NCBI RefSeq assembly: GCF_031846445.1
Contig: NZ_JAVRHR010000003.1
Location: 124,001 to 188,000, forward strand
Source: Croceitalea rosinachiae
GTDB lineage: Bacteria > Bacteroidota > Bacteroidia > Flavobacteriales > Flavobacteriaceae
DNA: 64,000 nucleotides
Direction: 5' to 3'
Positions 53,554 through 62,315 of this stretch are shown piece by piece. The notes below the pieces were generated by a model. That model was not told the DNA's origin. It was given only the letters and a program-made list of their open reading frames with translations, and ran no database searches. Positions within the stretch are counted from its first letter, which is position 1; each line of letters starts with the position of its first letter. Position numbers and translations under genes: made by a program.

Positions 53554-54267
53554 TTGAAACAACTTTTTTTATTGTGCGTATTACTCACGAGCTACAGCAT
53601 TTTTCCCCAGTATCCTAGCATTAAGGTTGAGAAAACTGTGAATTTTAGGAAAAAAGACACCAAAAGACTTCAGAAGGAACTTGATTTATTGCAAAATAGA
53701 GTACTGAATAACACACAGTTTTGGAATGATGTAAGGAATTGCACCTATAAATGTGCTGATAAGAGAATACTTAAGACGACGAGTAGGAAAGGTAAATGTC
53801 CGTATGAAAGACAAGAGCCAAAAGACACGAAATTATATTCATCCAAAGAAATTCATGATTTGCTCAGAAGTGGTGATGACGAAGTTGGTAACCCCAAAGA
53901 CAGCATTATTAATCTCAAATTGAAACTGTACAATAAATTAATTGGGCCCACCAAAGGCAAAACCTCTGGATGTACTTTGTTAATTTCCTCGGTTCGAAGA
54001 AAAACAATAAAGAAAGAACAGGGCGTTTATGCTGCCCATATATTACACGAGGAAATACATGTTTTAGGATTTAAACATATTAGTAATAGTGTTGAAAAGA
54101 ACAAACTTTTGTGCAACGGTTATTATGTGCCAAATGCCATAGGAAAGATTGCCAGAAAATATTTGGGGTTGAATGTGATAGGAGAAGAGGATTTATGCGT
54201 TAATTCGAGTAGGTTTGAATTAATACAATTGCCCTTTTACGGGAAAATGCTAGAGAACTATTTATAA
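53554..54267 (+). CDS. Exported HExxHxxGxxH metallopeptidase
   Basis: 237 residues from a TTG start, with an N-terminal export signal (LFLLCVLLTSYSIFPQ). The zinc site is HEEIHVLGFKH (His165, Glu166, His169 and His175), the metzincin pattern. Several Cys (CTYKCADKR, CPYERQ, CTLLIS) may form disulfides. Fourth exported gene of the block; likely co-transcribed with the protease before it. Confidence 0.78.
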   Translation: MKQLFLLCVLLTSYSIFPQYPSIKVEKTVNFRKKDTKRLQKELDLLQNRVLNNTQFWNDVRNCTYKCADKRILKTTSRKGKCPYERQEPKDTKLYSSKEIHDLLRSGDDEVGNPKDSIINLKLKLYNKLIGPTKGKTSGCTLLISSVRRKTIKKEQGVYAAHILHEEIHVLGFKHISNSVEKNKLLCNGYYVPNAIGKIARKYLGLNVIGEEDLCVNSSRFELIQLPFYGKMLENYL

Positions 54268-54460
54268 ATTGTCGGATAGACTTAACAACGGATAACTAAT
54301 TATTATACTTCAATATGATTCTTCATACACAACTTATCAAACGAACAACATGTAAAACAAAGGGTTCAAGAAAGGATATTCTATGAGTACGCATTTGATT
54401 GATTTAGATTTAAAACAGTTGTTATTATCTATAATTAAACCTTAGAAATTATAAACTTTT
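54268..54460. promoter_or_regulatory. Promoter region of the GHKL/PRTase operon
   Basis: 193 bases separate the exported block from the operon start. A TAGATTTA element near 54404 is close to TAnnTTTG, with a TTTG 16 bp upstream. No terminator hairpin is visible, so read-through from the exported block is possible. Confidence 0.35.
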
Positions 54461-56881
54461 ATGGAAAAAGTTGAAGTTATAAAACTATTCGACGAGTATG
54501 TCGGTATTGCAGATGTTCAGATGTGTATAGGACAAATCGAATCTTGTTTAAGCCAAAATCAAAAAATTAAAGAAGGAAAGGATAAGATAAAATCTTTTAG
54601 AATTCTTGTGGAAAAAAAAATTCGCGAGTTTGACCCACTACTAATAGGCTATTTAACACTGTTTCTACAACGTGAAAAAGATATCAGCATTACCATTAAT
54701 TTTTCTAAAAATCCTAATTATAAAATCAAGGACGAAAATAGCTTCATATTTCAAATGCGACAATATTGTGTGTATGCCTACATCAGCACGGGAGTCTATC
54801 CGGAACTACAGTTTGGTGGTCAAACCTGTAATATCATATGGGGAGGGAAGTTTGTCAATAATACATACGTTGCCTCTAGGAGCATTTTTCCACTTCTATT
54901 TATATATGGCACAAGAAATAACAGGAGAGTTCTTGATTTTGAACTGCTTTTCACAAAAAGCCTGGAAGCACTTATTGATGGCCCTGAGAATTTCAAACAG
55001 TTGGGAATAAAAAAGTTGAACGAATTGCCTGCAGATGTCTCTTGGTATCGGAGTGGTGAGAAAATGATTAAAGAGTACAATCGTAGCATTATTTCAAAAG
55101 TCAATGCTAAGGACAGAAGAGCTTCAATGATTGGTTTAGCTAGGATGTATTTTAATTATGCCTTGGAAGAAGCAAAGATTGCACACCTTTACTTCAAACG
55201 GGACTGGAATGACGAAAATTATAAAACTAAATTGAAAGGGTTACAGGCCGGGAACATAAAAAATTTAGAGGAGATAAAGGACTATTATGATAATATAAAA
55301 GGAGTTTTTGAAGAGTTAGCCAAAAGTTCTATTCTACATCAGATTATTTATAGTACTGTTCTTAGCACTGTGATGTTGAAATCAAAAGGGGGTCGGGATG
55401 CACTTACAAAAGACACAAAAAAAGACTTTACAGATAAAATTATTGGTTTGTGGAAGTATACCGCGGACGTCTGTGTGTGTCTAAAGGAGATGGCAAAAAA
55501 CATTTCGGAGCATAGTACGGATGCCTCTGGAAACCAGGCTAGACCTGGTGCGCTGTCCATTAGGAGATATAGTAAGGGTGATTGGAACCAACTTAGGAGC
55601 GCTGATAAATTTTATAAGAACTACGCATTCACATTCGAATCTGAGGTCAAGGGCATTCTGGAGGTCAACGCCTTCGATTTAGGTGAAATAGGAGTGATGA
55701 AGAAACTCATCACGGATACCCAGAGGTTATATAAAAAGTACGAATCCAACTCTGCATTCAGAGCGCCTTTAGAGAAGGATCGAAATAGGCTCGAACGCGG
55801 TGAGGTAAGTTTGAAAGACTTAATAGATTTGCGCTCTAACCATCTCAATTTTCAAGTCAAAAGGTCAATGGCCCATCTTGGTTTATTGATTTTATCAAAA
55901 TTGATTGGAGAAAACCAGGGTATACTCTCTGTTGCTTCCTATGGTCATAATGATTCAAAAGATAGAAGGACGGCTAGTACTGCCGCTATCACGAACGATG
56001 TAGAATTTCCTATCGAAAAGGGAACTATTTTCAATATAAGCTTACCCATTAAGACTGGAGAAACCTTGAGATCGGACTTACCAACAAGATTAAAAGTTCC
56101 ATCAGAAACCACAGCAATGGAAATTAAAGGGATTGAAGCTTTATTTAAATATGAAATAATTCAGCCTGAAGAATTTGGAAGGGATTATAAAGTAGACCCC
56201 AATAAGATTTACATTATTCAAATTTTCACAGAAATTTCCCAAGCTATTAGTGGGAGAGAGGACGAAGAGCTTTGGTTTGAGAGGATTCAAGACCAAATTG
56301 ATTTATTGCCGGTATTAAAAATTTCAGGAAAATTTGTATTTCTCCTAAATTTTGAGAATTCAAAAGACTTGGATGAAAGCCATTTGTTTCGACTTTTGGG
56401 TAAAATGAGTCTTGTCTTTTCCTCCGTTCCTCTAATAGTCTGTGGGCTTACAAATCAATTATTTATAAAGTTAATTAGGGTTAATGAGGTGTTTAACTCA
56501 GAAAAACCAAACGGCGTATCATTTTGGAATGAAAATATGGCCACCCTGGTTTACAGTAGTACAAAAATAATGGGAGATACTTTTTACTTAATTGATGTAC
56601 TATGGGGAAAGGAAGAAAAAGACTTTATAGCCATCAATAAAATGGCAGAGCAAGTATCTTTTAATTCTCTATTTCTTGGAAGTAACCCCGATTGGATAAG
56701 AAGTAAAGAAAAGGAATTGCAGGAAAATAACTTAGAGCGCCTAAATCCGGATAGCCCACTTTTGTTTTACAACAAGAACCTCCCACTTCCTTTTGACCTT
56801 ATCCTTAAAGATGGTGATGGGCATACCTATTTTGAAAAAAACGCCACTGTGCTCCTTCAAAACCGCTTAAAAGCTGAGTAA
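54461..56881 (+). CDS. GHKL-ATPase-like protein (806 residues)
   Basis: Cytosolic, no TM or signal peptide. Residues 1-300 are mostly helical and unassigned. A divergent GHKL (HSP90/histidine-kinase-type) ATPase domain is seen: N-box LKEMAKNISEHS (about 340-352), G1-like VNAFDLGEIGVMK (about 401), and G2-like HLGLLILSKLI then ILSVASYGHND (about 470-490). Residues about 560-800 alternate beta and alpha (FVFLLNFENSKDLDES), possibly STAS-like. It shares one base with the next gene (TAATG). No match to a named family is claimed. Likely a signal-processing ATPase of the operon. Confidence 0.65.
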   Translation: MEKVEVIKLFDEYVGIADVQMCIGQIESCLSQNQKIKEGKDKIKSFRILVEKKIREFDPLLIGYLTLFLQREKDISITINFSKNPNYKIKDENSFIFQMRQYCVYAYISTGVYPELQFGGQTCNIIWGGKFVNNTYVASRSIFPLLFIYGTRNNRRVLDFELLFTKSLEALIDGPENFKQLGIKKLNELPADVSWYRSGEKMIKEYNRSIISKVNAKDRRASMIGLARMYFNYALEEAKIAHLYFKRDWNDENYKTKLKGLQAGNIKNLEEIKDYYDNIKGVFEELAKSSILHQIIYSTVLSTVMLKSKGGRDALTKDTKKDFTDKIIGLWKYTADVCVCLKEMAKNISEHSTDASGNQARPGALSIRRYSKGDWNQLRSADKFYKNYAFTFESEVKGILEVNAFDLGEIGVMKKLITDTQRLYKKYESNSAFRAPLEKDRNRLERGEVSLKDLIDLRSNHLNFQVKRSMAHLGLLILSKLIGENQGILSVASYGHNDSKDRRTASTAAITNDVEFPIEKGTIFNISLPIKTGETLRSDLPTRLKVPSETTAMEIKGIEALFKYEIIQPEEFGRDYKVDPNKIYIIQIFTEISQAISGREDEELWFERIQDQIDLLPVLKISGKFVFLLNFENSKDLDESHLFRLLGKMSLVFSSVPLIVCGLTNQLFIKLIRVNEVFNSEKPNGVSFWNENMATLVYSSTKIMGDTFYLIDVLWGKEEKDFIAINKMAEQVSFNSLFLGSNPDWIRSKEKELQENNLERLNPDSPLLFYNKNLPLPFDLILKDGDGHTYFEKNATVLLQNRLKAE

Positions 56882-59800
56882 TGGGTATTCTAGAAAAAAA
56901 CATACAAAATATCCCAGGGTATAAGATTGAAGATTCTCATTTTAGAATTGGTTCCAAGATTCATGTATCCCACTTTTATTACGCCAAGCGATTTTTTCAG
57001 AATGGCTTTTTCTCAAGTAGAATGGCATTTCTTCTTGCACAAGAAATTTGTGAAACAATCAATGACGACCTTTTGATTAGAATTAAGGAAAAAGGACTTA
57101 CTATTCTTGGCTATGAAATGTATTCCGAAGTATTACTAAGTATGCTTAAAGGAATGCTCCGAAAGTTATGGAATTTGGATGAGGAAAAACTCAATCACAA
57201 TTTATACGAAGATGCTCCTGAACTCAGGCTTATTAAAAAAGCCGAAATCCATCCCTATGTAATCATTGTTGTGCCAATTGCTACAACATTTGGGACAGCA
57301 CCAAAAATAGAGAATCAACTTAGAATTGAAGCCTCAGTCAACTATGAAGTACTGAGTCCTTTATTCAATGTTTTATACATATCTGACGGCCCTGTTGTAG
57401 ATACAATGAGCGATTTGGAAAATAAATTTGGCTGGGAAGAAAAAAGAACTAGTGACAGACTTATAAGAATGAAGAGTATCTACGATTATAATGGTGAAGG
57501 TCGAAATCAAAGGTATCTTTTGTCCATACCCTCTCAGTGGCATGATATCAAGAGTTGTGAGTTATGCCACCCTGGAGATAGAGAAGAACTTAGTCTAGAG
57601 AAACCCCTTTATGATACTGATAAAACCAATGTGACACCAGCTGTGATTTTTGGATTCCCCAGGGGTAGAAAGTTTGATGAGGATGAAGTGGGAAGAATTT
57701 ACAGACTCTCGGAGGACATGATTTATTATGGCTACCACAAGCGAAATCATGCTCATTTTCTATCCTCAATTGATTCTGAGCGTTTTCTTCAAGCTAATCG
57801 GAAAGAGGTGGGTATATGGTTAGATGATTTAAAAGATCAGCTTGTCAATAATAAGGGATATAGGGAAACAGATAAGGTAATTTTGATTTCTCCTAGTCAC
57901 TATTCAAATGCAAAATTTATTGGAATGGTGAATGAGACTCTTTTCAACGGATCGGGCAATATTTTGCATTATGACTCTACCAATGAGTATATACAAAATT
58001 TTGATTTGATTTATGGAAAGGAAATCAAGGAGGCTCAATGGGTGTTCTTTGTTGATGATTCACTCAAATCAGGAAGTGCTTTTTATAAAATCTTCAGGTT
58101 TATAGAGTCTGTAATGCCCAGAGGTACAACAAATTATCCGGTAAGTGGGGTAATTGTTCTATTAAATAAATCACAGCCCCATGTCTGGAACCATATCAAT
58201 AACTTGTTGCCCAAGGAATTTGATTTTGCAAAAAATACAGGAACTAGAAAAACCATATTTTCTGGATTTGCCAACCTGCACTTTTACAATGCAATCAAAG
58301 ATTACGAACATCCTCCAATTTTACTAGAAAAGGAAAGGTACAAAGAGTTGCGGAAAAGCTCGAGCCTAGATGTCCTTAAAGTGCGTTTTGCTGAAAAAGT
58401 CAATAAAATTAGAGCGGTAGAGCTGAGTAAGGAAGATAAGGAAAGAGATAAAAAAAAGAAGAAAAAACAGCGGTTGTTGGTGATTGCATCACACAAAATT
58501 GTAGAATACTTTACAAGGGTGGATGAGCCACGTCTTACGGGATTTTATGATTTTATGAACCATCTCATTGAAAATCAAGAAAATCAGATTGAAGATTATC
58601 TCGTGCCATCTGATATAGACAGCATAGAAGATAACTTTGCCAAATCCTTCCTCAAAGCCTTGACACAATTGCCATTTAATCAGTATAAGCCCCTAAGAGA
58701 TGTGGTTTTTAGATGGACACTCGAATTACTTGATAATTTGATCTATGAAATAACAGCGACTTTGAGAAATAATGTACTCACTTATGAGCAGTTTGATACT
58801 CTAAGGTTCTTGATGCGAAGAGCTTGTCTCCTCAATTCCAATGCCTTAATATCCTCTAAATTTTTGAAGTTTGTGGCACGGTTGTACGGCAAGCATGGTA
58901 TTCCGGATATGGTGGGAAAAACAGAGAACTTTCTGGAGACCTTAGGGGAAGAGGAGAAACCGGAGAAGTTGGAAGAGATTAACAAGCTTAAAACCTTCTT
59001 TATCTATTATGTGGTACAAATAAAGGAGCTTTTACACAAAAATGAATATCGGAGTTTGGTATTGGAAACTAATCTGCTCGAAATAAAGGACAATAGCAAC
59101 CCATTTATAAAACAGTTGACTAGAATCTTGATAGAGGAAAATGTGGCCCTGATGCAAGCTTATAAATATTTGGGACAGCTGGAGAGATGGAAAAATGTGT
59201 ATAAAGAAGACAATCCAGAAGGCGACTATTATTCTAACAAGAAGATTGAGGAAATACTTAAAATGGAAATTGTAAAGAACCACCCACGGTTTGTAGCTCT
59301 AGATGAATATTTCCAAGTTACCGAACAACAACCAATAGTTAGAAACGAGACACTTAAGAACTTTTTATGGTTAGAGAATTTTTTTGAACACGAGCACAAA
59401 AAACCTTTCCAGCTTATTGAGAAAACGGAACATATTTTCTCTAAGTTTTTTGACATGTTCAAGGTTAACAATATAGAGAAGATAGGAGCTTTTTTCGTGA
59501 TTTTAAATAACAAAGAGCTAAGTTCAGCTGGTTTGTCACCATTGTCTGAAAAAAGTGAGCCTTTCGTAGCATTTAACAAGGATTGTGACGGTTTTAGAGG
59601 AATTGACATAAATAACCTTTTGAAGGATGGCAATCTGTTTTTAGATAGCTTTTTATCAGGGAATCCTGGTACAGATGAAAATGGAAGGTTGAACATTGGT
59701 TTTTACCGCAAGACAATAGCAGAATTGGAGCTAGCCGAGAAAGGATGGGAAAATTTATATAAAACACCTTTTACGAGTGAGGATATTTTATTGGAACAAG

Positions 59801-60813
59801 GTCTATTGCCTAGAATTACAGGAAGAAAATATAATCGTTTGCTATTGATTCAAATTGCCAGACCAAAGGATTCTGAAGATGTCAAACTAAGATCTCAAGG
59901 TTTGCTGGGTTTTTATTATAGCTTAAATGGAGAGGACTTGTTAAGCCCGTATTTGGTGCAGTACCTCCTTTTGCTCAGAAACGCTTTAAGCGCTTTTATC
60001 TCAAGGCACCATGAAAATGATGAATTCAGGGATTGGCAAATTGCTAACATAAAGCAACGAACTTCGCTGCTCACAGGACATGGTAGAGAGATGTTGATGC
60101 GGTTGGCTCCTGGTAAACCTGAATTTAGAGGAATCGTAGAAACGTTATTACTGGTGCAGAGGTTTGTCATTGACAAAAAAGACGAAACAAAAATAGTTGG
60201 GGAAAATAATAGCCAGGTTTCTAAGATTTTTCACGAACATTTCAGCGCCCGCGTTATTAATGATGGATTTCGAATAAACAAGGCATTTATAGAAAACGAT
60301 CTTAAAGAACTGGCAGATTCAATATTTATGCTGGATAAAATAGAGAATCATGAAGAGGTTGATTCAGCTGTAATAACTGAGGAGAACCAATTGGATAAAC
60401 TCAATTTTGAGTTTAGTGGGGACATTTTGCGAATGATTTGCTTTGAACTTTTTTTAAACGCGAAAAAAAACCGTTGGATATTTTTAGAAAATGAAGAAGT
60501 CAAGGATTTTGATGGGAAGATTTATACTAAGAATTACCTAGGTATTGAAGCTAATATGAATGGTAAAAATCTAGAATTAATAATTCGGAATACGGGACCG
60601 TGTTTAGGTTTCAAGGGTAATGAGTTGAACAATGGTACCCCGCTTAAAGATGATCAAAGTTCTTCTGGAATAGAACTGATTAAGGCCCTCTTAAAAGAAT
60701 TTAAATTGGGAGAGCTTTGGTTCTTAGAAACAAGTACGTTAAACAATGATTATTTTGGTATTATTTCAGTCATGTTAGAGTTGAAACCGATGAAGCCTGG
60801 TAAATTACTATGA
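56881..60813 (+). CDS. Phosphoribosyltransferase-like / GHKL-ATPase fusion protein (1310 residues)
   Basis: Very large cytosolic protein. Residues about 20-470 contain a phosphoribosyltransferase-like domain, with IGSKIHVSHFYYAKRFFQN near the start and a PRPP-type loop WVFFVDDSLKSGSAFYKI (about 387-403). A CELC pair lies near 222. The middle (480-1080) is helical with a Lys run (KKKKKQR near 520). A HisKA-like helix (SLLTGHGREMLMRLA, about 1060) precedes a GHKL ATPase end: N-box FELFLNAKKNRW (about 1187), IIRNTGPCLGF and SSGIELIKALLKEF. The fusion of PRTase and kinase-like ATPase is unusual. It starts on the last base of the previous gene and overlaps the next by 4. Confidence 0.7.
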   Translation: MGILEKNIQNIPGYKIEDSHFRIGSKIHVSHFYYAKRFFQNGFFSSRMAFLLAQEICETINDDLLIRIKEKGLTILGYEMYSEVLLSMLKGMLRKLWNLDEEKLNHNLYEDAPELRLIKKAEIHPYVIIVVPIATTFGTAPKIENQLRIEASVNYEVLSPLFNVLYISDGPVVDTMSDLENKFGWEEKRTSDRLIRMKSIYDYNGEGRNQRYLLSIPSQWHDIKSCELCHPGDREELSLEKPLYDTDKTNVTPAVIFGFPRGRKFDEDEVGRIYRLSEDMIYYGYHKRNHAHFLSSIDSERFLQANRKEVGIWLDDLKDQLVNNKGYRETDKVILISPSHYSNAKFIGMVNETLFNGSGNILHYDSTNEYIQNFDLIYGKEIKEAQWVFFVDDSLKSGSAFYKIFRFIESVMPRGTTNYPVSGVIVLLNKSQPHVWNHINNLLPKEFDFAKNTGTRKTIFSGFANLHFYNAIKDYEHPPILLEKERYKELRKSSSLDVLKVRFAEKVNKIRAVELSKEDKERDKKKKKKQRLLVIASHKIVEYFTRVDEPRLTGFYDFMNHLIENQENQIEDYLVPSDIDSIEDNFAKSFLKALTQLPFNQYKPLRDVVFRWTLELLDNLIYEITATLRNNVLTYEQFDTLRFLMRRACLLNSNALISSKFLKFVARLYGKHGIPDMVGKTENFLETLGEEEKPEKLEEINKLKTFFIYYVVQIKELLHKNEYRSLVLETNLLEIKDNSNPFIKQLTRILIEENVALMQAYKYLGQLERWKNVYKEDNPEGDYYSNKKIEEILKMEIVKNHPRFVALDEYFQVTEQQPIVRNETLKNFLWLENFFEHEHKKPFQLIEKTEHIFSKFFDMFKVNNIEKIGAFFVILNNKELSSAGLSPLSEKSEPFVAFNKDCDGFRGIDINNLLKDGNLFLDSFLSGNPGTDENGRLNIGFYRKTIAELELAEKGWENLYKTPFTSEDILLEQGLLPRITGRKYNRLLLIQIARPKDSEDVKLRSQGLLGFYYSLNGEDLLSPYLVQYLLLLRNALSAFISRHHENDEFRDWQIANIKQRTSLLTGHGREMLMRLAPGKPEFRGIVETLLLVQRFVIDKKDETKIVGENNSQVSKIFHEHFSARVINDGFRINKAFIENDLKELADSIFMLDKIENHEEVDSAVITEENQLDKLNFEFSGDILRMICFELFLNAKKNRWIFLENEEVKDFDGKIYTKNYLGIEANMNGKNLELIIRNTGPCLGFKGNELNNGTPLKDDQSSSGIELIKALLKEFKLGELWFLETSTLNNDYFGIISVMLELKPMKPGKLL

Positions 60814-61634
60814 TTGACAACCAACAAAATATTGCATCGAAGAAAGTCTTTCTGATAGAAAATCAGTATTACCATTTCAAGGAGATTTGGCAACGATTAA
60901 ACGAAGAAAAATATGTCATTAATCCAAGTTGGAGTACTGACAAAAAGCAAGAAACATTTAAGGAGACAATAGATTTGGTACGGATATATCTGAATCCGAG
61001 GTATACTAGGAAAACCAGGCAACATGCCCTTGAAAAGCTGAAAAAAAAAATAAATACTTTCAATCCTGACCTTTTCATCATAGATTATGTCCTGGTTGGC
61101 AATTATTACGGTGAAACTGGGGTGCATTTGGCTTTAAAGCTTCGAGAACTTGGGTTTTCCCAACCAATTGTTTTTTTGAGCAATAGCGAAATGAAAACAG
61201 CAAATGTTATTAGCAAATACCCTAAAATTTCAGGATTTAAAATTTGGATTTATAAGGGTTTTGCAGGTAAAGCCATACTAGAAGGAGAGTATTTTACAAA
61301 AGAAATAATACCAAGATTAAGGGATATTTTGAAGTTGCATGCAGAAAAGACTATTAATGATGAAAAATATGAAATAATTGAAAAGTTGAATGATAAGCAT
61401 GAGTTCTATTCTAATATCTCAGATGAGAGACATTCTGACGCTATAAAGGGACAAAAAAAGTTAAAATTACTAATTGATTGGTTAAATGTGCACAAGGAGG
61501 AAGTTAACAATTTGGGCGATCTAACTGAACTTTTAGAAGTTTTAATAAGGAATGGAATAGCTTCTGATAAATTTATAAAATTGTGTGATGAAATACTTAA
61601 TAAACCTGACCTCCTATACTGGAAAGAAGCTTAG
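60810..61634 (+). CDS. Receiver-domain-like protein
   Basis: 274 residues. Residues 10-175 fit a CheY-like receiver fold: FLIENQYYHFKEI (acidic pocket Glu), PDLFIIDYVL with the likely phosphoryl Asp (about 91), IVFLSNSE (Ser/Thr) and IYKGFAG (Lys). A 35-residue insertion sits between the first strand and the Asp. The C-terminal 80 residues are helical and unassigned. It follows the GHKL proteins in an ATGA overlap, which suggests it is their phospho-relay or output partner. Confidence 0.7.
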   Translation: MIDNQQNIASKKVFLIENQYYHFKEIWQRLNEEKYVINPSWSTDKKQETFKETIDLVRIYLNPRYTRKTRQHALEKLKKKINTFNPDLFIIDYVLVGNYYGETGVHLALKLRELGFSQPIVFLSNSEMKTANVISKYPKISGFKIWIYKGFAGKAILEGEYFTKEIIPRLRDILKLHAEKTINDEKYEIIEKLNDKHEFYSNISDERHSDAIKGQKKLKLLIDWLNVHKEEVNNLGDLTELLEVLIRNGIASDKFIKLCDEILNKPDLLYWKEA

Positions 61635-62157
61635 CTGGATTCAAAACTTTTTGTCTGCTCTTTTTGGTACCGTAATAATAGCACTAATTGACCATATTAA
61701 GAGCGGAATTGAAACCAATATTTTCGTTTTTTATTTGGTAAATATCTTCTTTTTAATCTCGGGATTAATTACTGTGACGGGGCTAATGGACAGGTATGGC
61801 TATTACTTAGCGGAGTTTAAAGGAGATGGTGGAAGTGGAGATTTCCGAAATTTTTATGCAGATAGACAGAATATTCGGGATAAGGTCTATCAATTACTAT
61901 TTTATGTTTTTTTAATTGGATCTATGGTAATGTTGGGTTTAACAATTTATCAAGATTTAAACACTCCAGATAAAATTCAGAAGATTGGTATTGCTATCGA
62001 TAGAACTGAAAAGAAAACAGAATTAATTTTGAATAAATCTGAAGAAATAAGACTACTAATTGATCAAAAAAAGGACTTAGGTGATTCTATTTCCTCATTA
62101 AATGTAATCATCAAAAAACAAACATCCGTTATTGATTCCCTTAAGGGAATAAAGTAG
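61585..62157 (+). CDS. Membrane protein with C-terminal coiled coil
   Basis: 190 residues overlapping the receiver-like gene by 50 bases; a later start is possible but no better ATG is seen. Hydrophobic segments are FLSALFGTVIIALI (about 22), IFVFYLVNIFFLISGLITVTGL (about 46) and LLFYVFLIGSMVMLGLTIY (about 104). The last 65 residues are a Lys/Glu-rich coiled coil. As the only membrane component, it is the likely site of action or sensing. Function unknown. Confidence 0.65.
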   Translation: MMKYLINLTSYTGKKLSWIQNFLSALFGTVIIALIDHIKSGIETNIFVFYLVNIFFLISGLITVTGLMDRYGYYLAEFKGDGGSGDFRNFYADRQNIRDKVYQLLFYVFLIGSMVMLGLTIYQDLNTPDKIQKIGIAIDRTEKKTELILNKSEEIRLLIDQKKDLGDSISSLNVIIKKQTSVIDSLKGIK

Positions 62158-62273
62158 TTGGTTTTGTCTCTGGCACTGAAAATGATGATAAACTGATTGT
62201 GAAGGACGTATAAAGACCAGAACCTTGAGCTCAAATAACCTGTGTATAGGCCTTTTCAGGGACTCTAAAATTA

Positions 62274-62296
62274 ATGCTCACCGAATAGGTGACTTT
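62274..62296. repeat. Right copy of 23-bp direct repeat
   Basis: Identical to 47712-47734. It lies 20 bp from the hipT-like stop, on its 3' side, which marks the island's right edge. Confidence 0.8.
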
Positions 62297-62315
62297 TGTA
62301 TTGTAATAACAATGT

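Larger units (their letters stand above)
47735..62273. mobile_element. 14.5-kb island bounded by a perfect 23-bp direct repeat
   Basis: All eight genes between the repeats read on the plus strand: four exported proteins, then a four-gene intracellular operon. No integrase or transposase is recognisable within it. The repeat copies look like a duplicated target or att site, and the right copy lies just after the hipT-like stop. Extent and mobility are inferred from the repeats only. Confidence 0.5.
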
